Below are positions 11,341-22,909 of a DNA stretch of 64,000 bases, piece after piece. Made by a program: the position numbers and the translations under genes. The notes beneath the pieces are model-generated. The model was not told where the DNA came from, did no database searches, and was given only the letters and a program-made list of their open reading frames with translations. The stretch spans positions 86,689,015-86,753,014 of the forward strand of contig OX578144.1 of NCBI GenBank assembly GCA_951213105.1. Reading direction: 5' to 3'. This DNA is from Amaurobius ferox (lineage: Eukaryota; Arthropoda; Arachnida; Araneae; Amaurobiidae). The stretch's first letter is position 1. Every line of letters starts with the position of its first letter.

Positions 11341-12660
11341 CTGCGAAAATATAAATAGCAAGAAAGATCAATCATGCTTAAAGCATTGATTATGAAACAC
11401 TTTCCAACTTCAATGCAATTTTATTTAAAAAAGTCTAAAATGCAATACATTCCTCGGTAATATTTTAAAACTTATCACAATACTACATTAATTTATTATA
11501 TTTGAAAACTTAAACCTTCATTGAAAAAAAATGAACTTCATTCAAATGACGGCATTGAAATATACATTGCCTGGTTCAAATACATCTAAAATGCGATAGA
11601 TACATTTCACGGCAATATTTTTAAAACTCTCATAATACTACGATAATTTATTATATATGAAAACTTCATCGAAAACAACAGAAATTAATTCAAATGACGT
11701 CATAGAGAAAATAACACGGCTGGATCTCTCTATAAAAACAGCATTTCATTCATAAATAATTCCCCCATTCATGTCATTCATCACAATACTATAATAATTT
11801 ATTTTATTTAAAAATTAAGACTATGGAGCTACAAGTAATTAAACTATATGCGTAAAACTTCATCGAAAAATATCGTCCTTCTCTTTCTAAAATCAATGAA
11901 TATTTCATTCATATCAGCTAAGCAGACTCCATGGACTAAATGATTTTGTGTTAAAGAATTACAGCAATTCTAATACAAATCATTCTACATATTTTGCTGT
12001 TTGCATTTTACATAGGTGAAAAATAGGCTTAGTTGTAGAAATAATCAAATTTAGGATGAGCATTTAAACACAGATATATTGTATTTGCGTTGTTTCAGTA
12101 TGTAGATGCACAGCATTTAAGCAAAAATAAAGTAGTTTTAGGACGGATACAACACTCAATATGAATTAAAAAGAACTTAAAAACTCACGATTTTGAAACA
12201 AGATGGATGATATATATCATTTTGAAATGCGTCATGTGATCTTTTCATATCATGTTTACGTGATCGTTTCATATAAGAGGTGTAATTGTTATTTTAATTT
12301 TTATTTAAAAAACTACTGAATATATTTCGGTGATTTTTTTTTTATATATTTTATGGAACAATTTGAATATTACCTAAAATTTTCGAAGCAATTTGTGAAT
12401 TTTAAATCCGCTTAAAAAATGTTTGAAAAATTAGGTCCCATAGGGCTCAATGTATTTCATTTTTTCAACCCGGGTTCAATCCAAAACTAATTGGGTGATA
12501 TTATTCATTTATATTCCCATAGGTCCTACAGACCGTCTGAACTACATACTAAAATTTCATTTTGATTAAGTCATTTTTACGGCAGTTATCGTGCTAACGG
12601 ACCGACAGACAGACAGGCAGAATGAACAAAGTCATACACACTTTTCAACTTTGTTGTAAA
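11341..12660 (+). repeat. GT repeat, copy 1 (GACA-tailed)
   Basis: Runs parallel to 45880-46990: both have AAGCATTGATTATGAAACAC-like starts, GACGGATACAACACTCAATA, then CACGATTTTGAAACAAGATG, ACCCGGGTTC, CCTACAGACCGTCTGAACTA and ACGGCAGTTATCGTG. They end in GACAGACAGACAGGCAG. No coding frame is visible. The simple-sequence tail suggests a retroposed element of unknown class. Confidence 0.55.
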
Positions 12661-12990
12661 GTGTTAAAAATAATGTTTAACCTGAAGACCGTGACCGTTT
12701 AATAAAAATCGTCTGCCGCATGAATGCATTGGATTGAAATCCGTTGCTAAGCGACATAATATAATTTCCTTCAAAGGAATTGGCGGAAAATATATCGTCT
12801 GCATAATGCTATCTCTATGGAAGGTTTAATTGTTCGTTTTTAATTAATATCTAAACAATCCCGGTTTTAAACTCGAAACATGGACTGAATTTTAAGTGGG
12901 GCTATTTCAAGGCGACCCACAACATTTAATTAAATTCGGTTTAGTCGTACTCCCATGATGATGAAACAAACAGACAGACAGACAGATTTT
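12661..12990. repeat. Second GACA-ended repeat fragment
   Basis: A separate segment ending in ACAAACAGACAGACAGACAG near 12985, preceded by CGACCCACAACATTTAATTA. No second copy was identified in the window. Confidence 0.35.
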
Positions 12991-13009
12991 CAATTTATTT
13001 ATACGAGTA

Positions 13010-13157
13010 TATATTAACAACTGCTAAGAAAAAACAATTTTAATAGGTAAGAAACAACTTTGTAAATAATAGTCAATTTTTATCAAATTTTTGTCTGAGA
13101 ACTTTGTTATCAGAAATTCTTCACTCATTACGTAAGTCATACATAAAAATACTTTCA
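13010..13157. repeat. Host repeat interrupted by a SINE, left part
   Basis: TTTTTGTCTGAGAACTTTGT, TATCAGAAATTCTTCACTC and AAGTCATACATAAAAATACT match 15400-15515. It continues after the SINE at 13400 with ATATATCAAATACGTCAGAA. Confidence 0.65.
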
Positions 13158-13399
13158 TGTTGTTGTGACTTATCCCCGTGGTGAGAAGCGCCTAGTACCA
13201 CGTCCACTAGACCTCTGGTTCCATGGCGAAGGGGAGAATATGCAGCTTCACTTTTTATTGAGACTCCCCAAGGGCAGAAGTCTGACTTTGCCTCGACTAC
13301 ACAACATCTATGCCCGCTGGTGAGATTCGAACCCACAACCCGGCAATCCAGCGATCTGTCGGAAACGCATGTCCCTGACCGCTCGACCACCGGATCGGC
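13158..13399 (-). mobile_element. tRNA-derived SINE with target-site duplication
   Basis: On the minus strand the head begins GCCGATCCGGTGGTCGAGCG, containing a box-A-like TGGTCGAGCGG, followed about 50 bases later by the box-B-like GGGTTCGAATC; these are the internal RNA polymerase III promoter elements of tRNAs. A tRNA-unrelated body follows, and the element ends in an ACAACAACA tail. It is flanked by AAATACTTTCA (13147-13157) and AAATATTTTCA (13400-13410), an 11-bp duplication with one change. The uninterrupted paralogue at about 15500 has a single copy of this site, confirming the borders. A 99-codon minus-strand frame across it is incidental. Confidence 0.85.
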
Positions 13400-13450
13400 A
13401 AATATTTTCATATATATCAAATACGTCAGAACTAATTCAGGAAATTTATA
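13400..13450. repeat. Host repeat interrupted by a SINE, right part
   Basis: ATATATCAAATACGTCAGAA followed by CTAATTCAGGAAATTTATA matches 15511-15548 (ATATATCAAACGCGTCAGAA). Confidence 0.6.
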
Positions 13451-14243
13451 ATAACTGCTGTAAATCGCAAGATCATTGGTAAAATCAAAATATTGTGATT
13501 TTGATTCTTCGGGGAAACTCTAAGGCTATAATATTCGAATGCAACTTTTAAAACTCAAGACGCAATCGAAATTAGAACTACATATTTCGTCGTCCTAACC
13601 ATTCGACGTTTTATCCATTGAGATACTAGGATGATATTATACTGGGAACGAAATTACAACTACTGGGACGAAATTGCAAGGCTTTATTGTCGAAGTGAAC
13701 ACTTCAAGTTTAAAGTGATATCGCACGTTAACAAAAGAAGCAAAACTTTTGTTAAAAGCTTTACGAATAATGGTTTATTAAAATTTTTACGAGACAAATA
13801 TATACTAGAATTGTTTTCGAGGGTTAAAAGTTCATAGCTTAACAAAAGAAGAAGAATATTTGTTAGAAGTTTAATGAATAAAAGTAATCTAACATTCTTA
13901 CGCTAACCATAACGGTATGGTTAAACTTCCTAAAATTAAATAAATTGATGTATCATTTAACTATGAAAGTATCGTTTAACTATAAAAGTTGTATTTAATT
14001 ATGAAAGCAACGTTAACTTTAAAAGTTCAAATTATCAAAATAAATAACATTAAACTGTAAACATGATTAAATTAACTTTATAAACGTTTAATATAAATGT
14101 AACGTTAACTGTAAAAATTGTGTTAAACTATACACGCAGCGTTACTAACAAAAAGTCTATACATATAACGTTAATCTATGAAGCATCTACTTTAATACAT
14201 ATAAATATTCGAACGATAAAAATTCAGTTTTTCTACCAAAAAA
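13451..14243. other. Low-complexity AT-rich spacer
   Basis: Many loosely repeated words such as AACGTTAACTTTAAAAG and TTAACTATGAAAG between 13900 and 14180. No gene was recognised; frames of 60-68 codons here look like chance. Confidence 0.5.
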
Positions 14244-15197
14244 ATTTGATGTGGACAGCACATGACTTTCCTTATATAATGCAATGAATTTTCTATTTTT
14301 ACAGTAAAAAAATAGATTATTATTATAGTAGATATTTATATTCTTCCCAAGATAATGAATTTTCGTCAATGAGTCATCATTTTCATTAATTTAGCGTCAT
14401 TTTTACACATTTGGCGAGTTTATCGCTAATTTAACAACATTGAAAAAAGTCGCCAAATTGGCAACATTCCACCAAATTCGTCACCAAAATCTCGCCAAGC
14501 GTTATGGACTAAGAAATAAGTTATTATTACAGCAGATAAATGACTATTAACGTTAAACTACAAAAGTATTACTCAAAGTATCTTTTTTCATGAATAGAAC
14601 GAGCTAGATTCACGAGAATGATGTCACCAAATTTATCGCATGGTATTACATATGAAAAGTGAACATGTTACTGAATAGGAAACATATTTTTTTATTTTAT
14701 ATGACTTTTTGATAATTTTTTTTTTAAATGTGCAATATCTCGATAAAGGTTCATGTTAACGTTCTAAAATTTATGTCAATCGTTTTCTAATGAAACATTA
14801 CATAAGAAATGTCTATTTGCGTAACTTTAGCAGCGGTTTTGATTTTTTGACGATTTTTTCAAAATTTCACTCGAAAATTTAGGGGGGTTCTGAACATTCG
14901 ATTGTGTATAAAAACAATAGACTTCCAGTGTTTAGGGATTGTGATTTTTGAACCAAATTTCGTTCGAATCGGTCCATTCATTCGTCAGTTATTGTCTCCA
15001 CAGACTCACTGACACACACACGCATACTTTCACACACACACACACATACTTTCACACACACACTCACAGACATCACTTCAAAAATGTTTGATTCGTGATC
15101 AGGGATGCTTGAGATTTGCTCTCCCTTCGAAAACTCGAATCCGAATTTTCGACCCCGTCACAATACTTTCCTTATACATTATGTATATAAGGAAAGC
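14244..15197 (+). mobile_element. CP-B repeat, copy 2
   Basis: Starts TTTGATGTGGACAGCACATG and ends in a hairpin of ACTTTCCTTATACATT with ATGTATATAAGGAAAG. The interior has GTCGCCAAATTGGCAAC, GGGGGGTTCTGAACATTCG and a CA-rich tract at 15010-15070. Non-coding. Confidence 0.75.
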
Positions 15198-15359
15198 AAA
15201 AAGGCAGAAAATCTATAAGAATTTTAATTGAATATCTTACTTAACTAAAAGTTTCCTTTAACTATATAAAAGTAACGTTGATTTTTCAGTAAGGAAAAAA
15301 TGGTTGAAGTGATACAGAAACGGATTTCTTTATTCTGTTAGAAGTTCAACATTCTATTA

Positions 15360-15545
15360 GAAGTTTTACGTAATTTTTGTACATTAACAAAAGAAGAAAT
15401 TTTATAGTTTTACCAAAGTAAATAATAGGCAATTTTACCAAACTTTTGTCTAAGAAGTTTGTTATCAGAAACTCTTCTCTCTTTTTGTAAGTCATACATG
15501 AAAATACTTTCAGATATATCAAACGCGTCAGAACTATTTTCAGAA
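15360..15545. repeat. Host repeat, uninterrupted copy
   Basis: Homologous to 13010-13157 plus 13400-13450 without the SINE: AAAATACTTTCAGATATATC is continuous here. Confidence 0.65.
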
Positions 15546-15770
15546 AACCGAACAAGATGGCAAATTCTCTGAGGGATAAACTAACAATCCGAAACTTTTA
15601 TGGAATTGAACCACAAAATTTCCACAAAACGATCAATAAATATCAATTGAACATCCAAGTTTCCAAAGTAAATTACTATTGATAAAATATTTCAATGACA
15701 TTTCAGAAAAATACCTCAGTTGAAAAAGAAAAAAATAATTTTAAACCTATATTTTTCAAAGATTAATCCA
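15546..15770. repeat. R5 dispersed repeat, copy 2
   Basis: CCGAACAAGATGGCAAATTC then TCTGAGGGATAAACTAACAA and CGATCAATAAAT, matching 6697-6960 and 19612-19880. Confidence 0.5.
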
Positions 15771-15830
15771 AATTCTAACTTATAATTAAAGATTAAACTC
15801 AGAAATGTAAATAAATGATTAAAATGAAAA

Positions 15831-16200
15831 TTATTGACTTTTTGCACAGTATGGGGATCCGCCTTCCCCCCGACCTATTTCTTGATGTCTGTTACGTAGA
15901 CATAATGGGGCCGTTGGGGCCCGCCCCTTGTTTTTTGCCACTCACCAACACTCGGGACATGCTTTTCAGCTCTTTCAATTGGCCCTTGGATATCTGCCTA
16001 CTGACGCTCGCCAATCCTGAAGCTCAGGCCTAAAGTTCGTTGCGCTAGCTAACCGTTGGAGCTCATTTTGCGAGTTCTTTGATTCCACCTACTACTCAGC
16101 CGCAATACAGCTGTTGGAGCTACGTCTTTCGTTTCCTAACGTTCTTTACCACCCCTACCCCCTCATATTATGCTTCGCGAGACTTTTCTACCGCAAAAAC
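15831..16200. other. GC-richer island, unassigned
   Basis: Base composition changes sharply (for example GGGGCCGTTGGGGCCCGCCC at about 15907). The 72- and 75-codon frames 15815-16033 and 16114-16341 match no family I recognise. It could be a fragment of an exogenous or LTR element; unknown. Confidence 0.35.
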
Positions 16201-16400
16201 AAGTATGTAACTTTTAGTTACATGTTTACAAAAGTAAGACAATTAAAATCTAAATATAACGACAGCAAAAGTCCCATCGATAGCTTCAGTATTAGGCTTC
16301 AGAATAATAAATCTACTTTTAATTGTTTATATCTGTTGTGACACGTCACAACACGTTATTATTTTATTATTCAAAATTAACATGTTTTTATAATTCATTA

Positions 16401-16540
16401 ATTTATTTTATTTTAATTTTAATTATTTGATTTTAATTTTAATTATTTGATTTTAATTTTAATTATTTTATTTTAATTTTAATTATTTTATTTTAATTTT
16501 AATTATTTTATGTTAATTTTAATTATTTTATTTTAATTTT
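16401..16540. repeat. Seven 20-bp tandem units
   Basis: Exact 20-bp register of AATTATTTTATTTTAATTTT with one or two changes per unit (TTTGA in two units, TATGT in one). Confidence 0.9.
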
Positions 16541-16559
16541 AATTTATTATTCAAAATTA

Positions 16560-17282
16560 TCTTATTCAAAATTGTTTTTTTTTATATTCATTAATAGGTT
16601 AATTGTCTCATTTTCTAAATTTAATTGTAACGTACTGCTTGCTATTCATTCATTTTTTTTCATTCGTACTATGAACGCCCCTTTTGACTAAAAGCTGGAT
16701 AACAGTACTCCTTTTCGGCAATTGGCAAAATCTCGTTTCAGACGAGATACGGAAATTTAGATAAATTGGTTTAAGTTTAACCTCCCTGGTTGAGCGAGAG
16801 TTTAGTTTTATGGCATAGCAACTGAGTGTGTGGCTTTCAGCTAATTACAGCGTGCCAAGTAAAGCGGGAGATTCCCTTTCTGTAAGATAAATGTTGGTTC
16901 AGTCCTTTCTAAATTTTGTCGAAAAAATAGATTTTGTTTAAGCGGGGATGTGCCTAGGCACTTCTTGCTATAGCCATTTCCTATTTTAAAAATGTGTTCT
17001 CACTGGATAGTTTCGTATGAGTATCATTTCATAAAATCAAATTGCAATTAATATGTAACGATTTGATATTGTTTACTGACTTCTGCTTTATTTTTTTTTT
17101 CTGAATTGATTTACATATTTTTATTGATCTACAAGTGATGTTCAAGGATCAAGTATTCAATAATAAGAAAAAGTTGTGATGCAATAATGCGTAAGTTCAG
17201 AAGAATGATGTATCAGCTGAATACACATTTTTGAAGTTTATATTGATTTTAAATCTGCAAAATTGCAGTAAATTTTGCTCAG
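16560..17282. other. Unassigned AT-rich spacer
   Basis: Nothing recognised. A moderately GC-rich stretch at 16670-16890 has no coding signal. Confidence 0.5.
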
Positions 17283-17640
17283 AAGAATTATACAGCAATT
17301 TCAACAACATGAAAGATATTTTTATCTTTAATCTCCCTATTTGTGCTTCAGATATAATATCCACGTTGCTTATACAGCATAGAATAGAATTGCAATCTTG
17401 TTTACAGTGCTACTGAAGAATTACACAGTATTTCAGCAACATGAACGATTTTTATCTTTAATCTCACTATTTGTGCTTCAGATATAATATTCGCGTTGCT
17501 TATACAGCATAGAATAGAATTACAATCTTTTTTATAGTGCTACTGAAGAATTACACATAGTTTCAACAACATGAAATATCCTGTGAATCTTTGATCTCAT
17601 TTATTGCGCTTCAAACGGTATAGTCTTTGCTCTTTTTTTT
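17283..17640. repeat. Tandem repeat of about 131-bp units
   Basis: Units start with GAAGAATTAYACAG at 17283, 17415 and 17545. The first two are nearly identical, including TTGCTTATACAGCATAGAAT; the third is partial and diverged. Confidence 0.8.
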
Positions 17641-18757
17641 TTTACAAATTCTTTAAAATATATATATAGCTCTATGGCATATTATCAGAACATGAACATC
17701 ATGAATGCAATACAAATTTATATGTACATATTGATTATTGGTGATTTAGACTCATTCTGTGTTTTAAAACATTCATTTTATGATGTATTTAACACCAAGG
17801 TCATTGACTTAATTCATATTATTATTTCTTTTGATTTTTTTTTTTTGAAATTCAGATTCAGGTAAAAAATTTAACAACAAAAATAATGCACATTTTGAAT
17901 GTTCAAGGTTTCATGTATTGATAAAGTTATGATATTTATAATTTTATGTGATATTTAATTTTTAGGCGCTCACATGCAAGATGGTTAATATTAATTTATA
18001 TTTTTACACAACACATTTTACTTTTTTATTTAAAATTCTAATCCCACTGTACGATCCCCCTTCATTAAGTAATTATCTTCTAATTAAATAATTTTCCCTT
18101 TTTTATTGCATGTGAGTGACCGACCCCATCAATGTAGTGGTATGGCTGCTTAATTGATCTCATTATCATTAATTAGTTCATAGAGCAGTTGTATCATAAC
18201 AATATCATTTAAATATTACTTCTTTTGAAATGTCAACAGCGTTTTCAGCAATGAAAGGTTAGATTTTGAAGATAAATGAAGGGGGGAGGAATGTCATTTA
18301 AAAATAGTGAAAATAAGAATTTTATTTTAAAATTGTATGCAAAATTGACAATTTAATTCGATTGAAATAAAAATAGGAGGCAGTACATGGCATAATATTC
18401 TAAAACATCATGCAAAATTACAAATCTATGATGCCATACCTCCGGCGCTAGGTTAGACAGAAAAATTTAAAACAATTTTGTTAGCGGCAGCGAAAATTAT
18501 GGCTAACTTTTAAACGAAAATTATGGCTAACTATAGAGAGATACTACAGAAATTGCATGTAAGTATCTGGTAGGAATAAGAAAGTTAACAGCCTTCTAGG
18601 AAGCCGAAAATATTCATGTTAAATAACGATCTGACCAAGAAATATATTTTGTGTCTCGTTTCAGGTTTCAACTTGAACTGATTTGCCTCATATCGTAAAA
18701 AAATGTTATAGAAAATGTTCATACTTCTGTATGCATATTCATTTCGTATTTATTTTT
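17641..18757. other. Unassigned AT-rich spacer
   Basis: Nothing recognised. A short duplication AAAATTATGGCTAACT occurs twice at about 18493-18534. Confidence 0.5.
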
Positions 18758-19417
18758 ACTTTCCCTGCAATACATGGTAATGTATAGGGAAAGTATTGGA
18801 ATCATGCCGAAAATCTCAACTCGAGTTTTCGACGGATCTACACGTTTCGAGACCTCTAGAATATGAAAAAAATATTTTTAGCGGGGCGTCTGTTTGTCTG
18901 TCTGTGCAGATTTTGTATCCACTCTAACTAAAAAAATAATGGACCGAATCTCATAAAATTTGGTAGGTAAGTCACTTGTGGGCGAATCTGGTGCTGATTA
19001 GTTTTGGCTACGATTCAAGATAAAAGAATCCGCCTTATTTCTCAAAATAGCCCGCAAAAGCTTGTATCCACTCTAGCTAAAAACTAATGAACCTACTTTC
19101 ACAAAATTCGGTAGATAAGTCACTTGTGGGACACCCTAGTGCTGATAAGATTTTGGTACGATTGAAAAAAATAATCTGCCTTTTTTTGTAAAATGGCCCT
19201 CAAAAATCACCAAAATCTGAAAAAAAACCACTACGTATGCTCAAATATATCCATTAACTTTTTTTTTATTTTCTCTACGCCACCTTTGAAAATAAGTCCA
19301 GTTACCAAATGAGAACGAAAATTGCATTAAAATTAAATTAAATTTAATTAAAATAAAGAGAGAGAACGTGGATATAAGTCTGCAGGGAAAGTCATGTGCT
19401 GCCCACATCAGACTTTT
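18758..19417 (-). mobile_element. CP-A repeat, copy 1
   Basis: Minus-strand unit: hairpin ACTTTCCCTGCAATACATGG with TAATGTATAGGGAAAGT, then GAGTTTTCGACGGATCTACA, CGTTTCGAGACCTCTAGAAT, two GGTAGRTAAGTCACTTGTGG blocks, and the far end GCAGGGAAAGTCATGTGCTG then CCCACATCAGA. Non-coding. Confidence 0.75.
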
Positions 19418-19611
19418 TTCTATATAGATGTTGAACACCATACTACTTACCAAAGCATTTATATTTATACACACATCAATAACATGTTACATTAAGTGCG
19501 AATACTACGTTCCTCATTTTTGTTAACTTCGTGTAATTAAAATCTGTATGCCACTGAGCTACATATACATGCATTCAGTTACATGAACCATTATACAACA
19601 ATTTTTAGAAC

Positions 19612-19880
19612 CCGAACAAGATGTTAAATCCTCTGGGGGCACCGACTAATGACCCAGGACATGTCTAGTATCGGAAGAGCGTGTTCTGTAACCAACGGAT
19701 CAATAAAGAGGGATTGACTGCCCAAGGTCGCAAAGTAAAAGACTATCGATCTTCAAGTTAACTAAAATGACATAAAGCTGCCCCAGTAATGACATCAGAT
19801 TTTAAATTGACATATGGTACTAGGAAAGCTAACTTCTAAAATATCTAAGCTTAAACAAGCCGTTAGGATGGATTGAAATG
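19612..19880. repeat. R5 dispersed repeat, copy 3
   Basis: CCCGAACAAGATGTTAAATC, CTCTGGGGGCACCGACTAAT and GGATCAATAAAGAGGGATTG match the two other R5 copies. Confidence 0.5.
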
Positions 19881-20040
19881 CATTTCTGTTTATTTTGGTT
19901 TAAAGTTCGGCAGTCATAGAGGCTTATATTAAAATGAAAATTTTAGCAGGGATTGCGTTTAAAATTAATGTTTTTAATCCATTGATATCCCAGGTAATTA
20001 TTACGTCAGATTGTCAGTGTTGGGGAAAAGACAATATATA

Positions 20041-20757
20041 GGGTGTATATAAACTGTTTTGACAAAATAAGAAGGGTGATAGTACTCATCAAGACGGACA
20101 ATATGGAACCTACGATCGCATTCCACTCTGAGTGTCAGGAAAGATTAATTTCCAAACACGTCCAATGAGCACTAGTCGCCACTTCGGACGACATAGCTGT
20201 CGTGCCGGAGAAGTATCACATCTCCAGAACATCACCGTCAAGCATGTACTCCAGTGACAAGAAGCAGCAGCGACAGTTGCCAGCTGATTGCCTGATTGGA
20301 CGTAGTGGTCCTGTGGCTTGGCCTCCACGCTCACCGGACCTCAACCCACTGGACTTCTTCTGGAGGCACATAAAATCATTGGTGTACCAGACACCTGTGG
20401 ACTCCATAGAAAATCTTGTTGCCAGAATCGTTGTTGCAGCGAACAGGATAAACACGACACCAAGTTTCTTCGAGAGGGTGCTCCAGTCGTTCATTCGCCG
20501 GTGTGAATTGTGTAACGGCACCCTTGGCCGTAACTTTGAGCATCGGCTTTCAGTCTTTCTTTGGTGTAAATAAATGCGATTGTGCAACTTATGATTATGT
20601 TAATTCTCCTTACTTTCACTGTTGAAATTTCAACTTTAACTTTACATTTCTCTGACACTTAGAGTGGAATGCAACCCTAGGTTCCATTGTAAATATTGTT
20701 CGTCTGGATGAGTACTATCTCCCCTCTTATTTTGTCAAAACAGTTTATATAGACCCA
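20041..20757 (+). mobile_element. Short mariner-type element with about 100-bp inverted repeats
   Basis: The left end (20041-20142) and right end (about 20647-20757) are inverted copies; the outer sequence GGGTGTATATAAACTG is shared with the element at 1849-2749. Only the last third of a transposase remains inside, so this is an internally deleted copy of about 0.7 kb. Confidence 0.8.
20202..20576 (+). pseudogene. Mariner-type transposase C-terminal fragment
   Basis: The frame contains GPVAWPPRSPDLNPLDFFW, RHIKSLVYQTPVDSIENLVA, RIVVAANRINTTPSFFERV and CELCNGTLGRNFEHRL. This is the C-terminal block of a DDE transposase of the mariner type seen at 2173-2466, with the SPDLNPLDFF signature intact and a normal-looking stop. 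Everything N-terminal to it has been deleted, so it cannot be active. Residues before about position 28 of the frame are junction sequence. Confidence 0.8.
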
Positions 20758-21587
20758 GTAGTATAGCCCACTCTTAGCGAGTTTGAATGCAGCAAAGTAA
20801 TAAGGTTTTCATTCTTTCACCTTCTCATCTGAAATAATTTCATAACATTAAACATGTCGCGTATAGGGAAAAATTAGATATCTGTGCATCGGATATTGCA
20901 AAGTTTTTAATGTGGGAGAGATTAACAAAAAATATTTTCTTGGACTTCTTGAAGCGATTGTGGTGATCAATATTTGGAAAATTCGTAATTTTTTCCATAA
21001 CGACCGTTACAGGACACTGAGTATACCGGATATAAACTATCTTAAACAACATTTCTATAGAATATTGATTCTCACCTTTTTAGAGAAAATTAAAGAAAAA
21101 ACGTAATAATTGTAAAAAACTATTTATTACCACATTTGTGCGGTTTCAACTGGTCATTAAAGTTTTCTTCATCTTTGACATTTTCCTTTTTTCCCCATAG
21201 CTGTGGAAAGCTCAATATGTAGAATATAAGCTTTTGACTGTATCAATCGACTTTAGAACTCAGATGCCAAAGTAAAAATTTCATAGAAAAACAAAAAGCA
21301 CCATCTTTGATGTATTGATGCAAATTAAACCTTTTTATAACGTCTTATCTCATACTTGCCTGCTAGGAAATTTAAAAATCAACAGCCTATTTCCCTTAGT
21401 TTCTGAGATACAGGTATTGTTAAAACAGCCATTTGATAGCTCGTGCAAAAGCTCGTGCATATGATGGCTCGTGCAAAAGCATGGCTAGTGCTCTGCAGGG
21501 CTCCTTGATATTTTACAATGCACTATATTTTTAATGTAGTATATGTCCCCTACATTTCTGTTAACCATTTCATATATAGTAAATTTA
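20758..21587. other. Unassigned AT-rich spacer
   Basis: Nothing recognised. GATAGCTCGTGCAAAAGC and a near copy overlap at about 21435-21480. Confidence 0.5.
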
Positions 21588-22188
21588 CAAAAATTAAGCA
21601 CACATCCACAACAGAAGGTCTATATTTTACTTCCTATAAGACGTACAAAAATTCTTTTAAAAAAAGGACCAGAGCGCTTTCGAGCATAAGTACGCTCTTT
21701 CTCAGTGGCTACATGGAAATAGAATTTGAATCGTTCATATATAGACCAGATATAGCGACAAAATTTGCATAAATACAATTTACAAAAGAATCTACTTTTA
21801 AACAGGGAAAAACCGAAAACTATAAAACATTTTTTTTAGAGTTTCAAAATTCCAACAAAATAAGAACAGCATATTAAATTACAATTAAATTACAGAAATC
21901 GAAAAAAGGGGGGGGGGTAAGCATAATCCCAAAGACGAAGACGTCAAAGATAACTTTGCAGAGACTTGAATTGCATGGAGTCGAGAATGAGTCGCCATGC
22001 GTAACTCAAATTCATAACAGGGTCTAAATTACAGACGGACTCGCGGTAGATATAAATTAAAAGGGATTCAAAAAGGAGAATATGACGAGGGTTATTACAA
22101 CACATCAAAAGGAAAGTCTTTTCAAAAAGAGGCTGAAAATTATCTTTAACAACAAAACCTTCTGTTGTGGATGTGTGCTTAATTTTTG
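21588..22188. mobile_element. Possible head-to-head pair of retroelement tails
   Basis: A perfect 32-bp inverted repeat bounds the segment (21588-21619 and 22157-22188, containing CACACATCCACAACAGAAGG). On the minus strand, 21664-21706 reads CCACTGAGAAAGAGCG then TACTTATGCTCGAAAGCGCT. This resembles the decayed hammerhead-type motif found near PLE ends, but the conserved core is altered. If so, the two 3' termini point outward, as in the Naiad pairs. The inverted repeat is certain; the PLE reading is inferred. Confidence 0.4.
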
Positions 22189-22667
22189 CTATTATAACAT
22201 CAGACGTGATGCCAAATTATTTATTATAGTAAATTTACATTATTTTTCATATCATTTCCGTTAAGTTATATTTAGTTTATATCATCCTTTATTTTTAAAA
22301 ACATCATATTTGCACTAAACGATTTTTAATATTTTAATACTAGTACTAATAAAAATGTGCTGTTTCTACTTAGCCTAATGTTGTTATGTTGTTATTTGTT
22401 ATGATGTATAAAGTTTTTAAGGAATAGATGCCGGAATATTATGGTTGTAATTTATGCCTTGGCAATAGAGGAAGGGGGTTGGTCAGAGAAAATAAAAATT
22501 ATAAAAAAATATTTACACAGAAAAATAGAAGAAACGTATCCGTTTAACTTCTGTAATGACTGCCAATACAACTTTTCTAAAATTATTATTTCACTCCAAT
22601 TCATTTCTTAAATTACGGATTTTCCCAAAATTAGGATCAACACTTTATTTCACATTAGAAACTTTAT
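22189..22667. other. Unassigned AT-rich spacer
   Basis: Nothing recognised. Confidence 0.5.
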
Positions 22668-22909
22668 AAATGTATACACTGCAAAATAAAAAACGTATAC
22701 ATTACACCGTATACACATTTTAAATGCATACACTGCAAAATAAAAAGCGTATACTTTACAACGTATACGCCTTTTAAATGTGTCCACTGCAAAATAAAAA
22801 AGTATACATTACAACGTATACACCTTTTAAATGTTTACACTACAAAATAAAGCACGTATACATTATGACGTAAACACATTATAAATGTGATACACTGCAA
22901 AATAAAAAA
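22668..22909. repeat. Tandem repeat of about 54-bp units
   Basis: Four full units and one cut-off unit starting AAATGYATACACTGCAAAAT at 22668, 22722, 22776, 22829 and 22883, each with a CGTATAC...GTATAC motif. The last unit is interrupted by the CP-A copy at 22910, so the array is older than that insertion. Confidence 0.8.

Noticed and set aside
13315..13399. Genuine tRNA gene
   Set aside because: Box A and box B are present, but the acceptor stem does not close, a body and tail follow, and an 11-bp target duplication surrounds it, so it is a SINE.
9137..15197. CP repeats as Helitrons
   Set aside because: A start of TC and a 3' hairpin are suggestive, but the ends lack CTRR and no Rep/helicase sequence is present.
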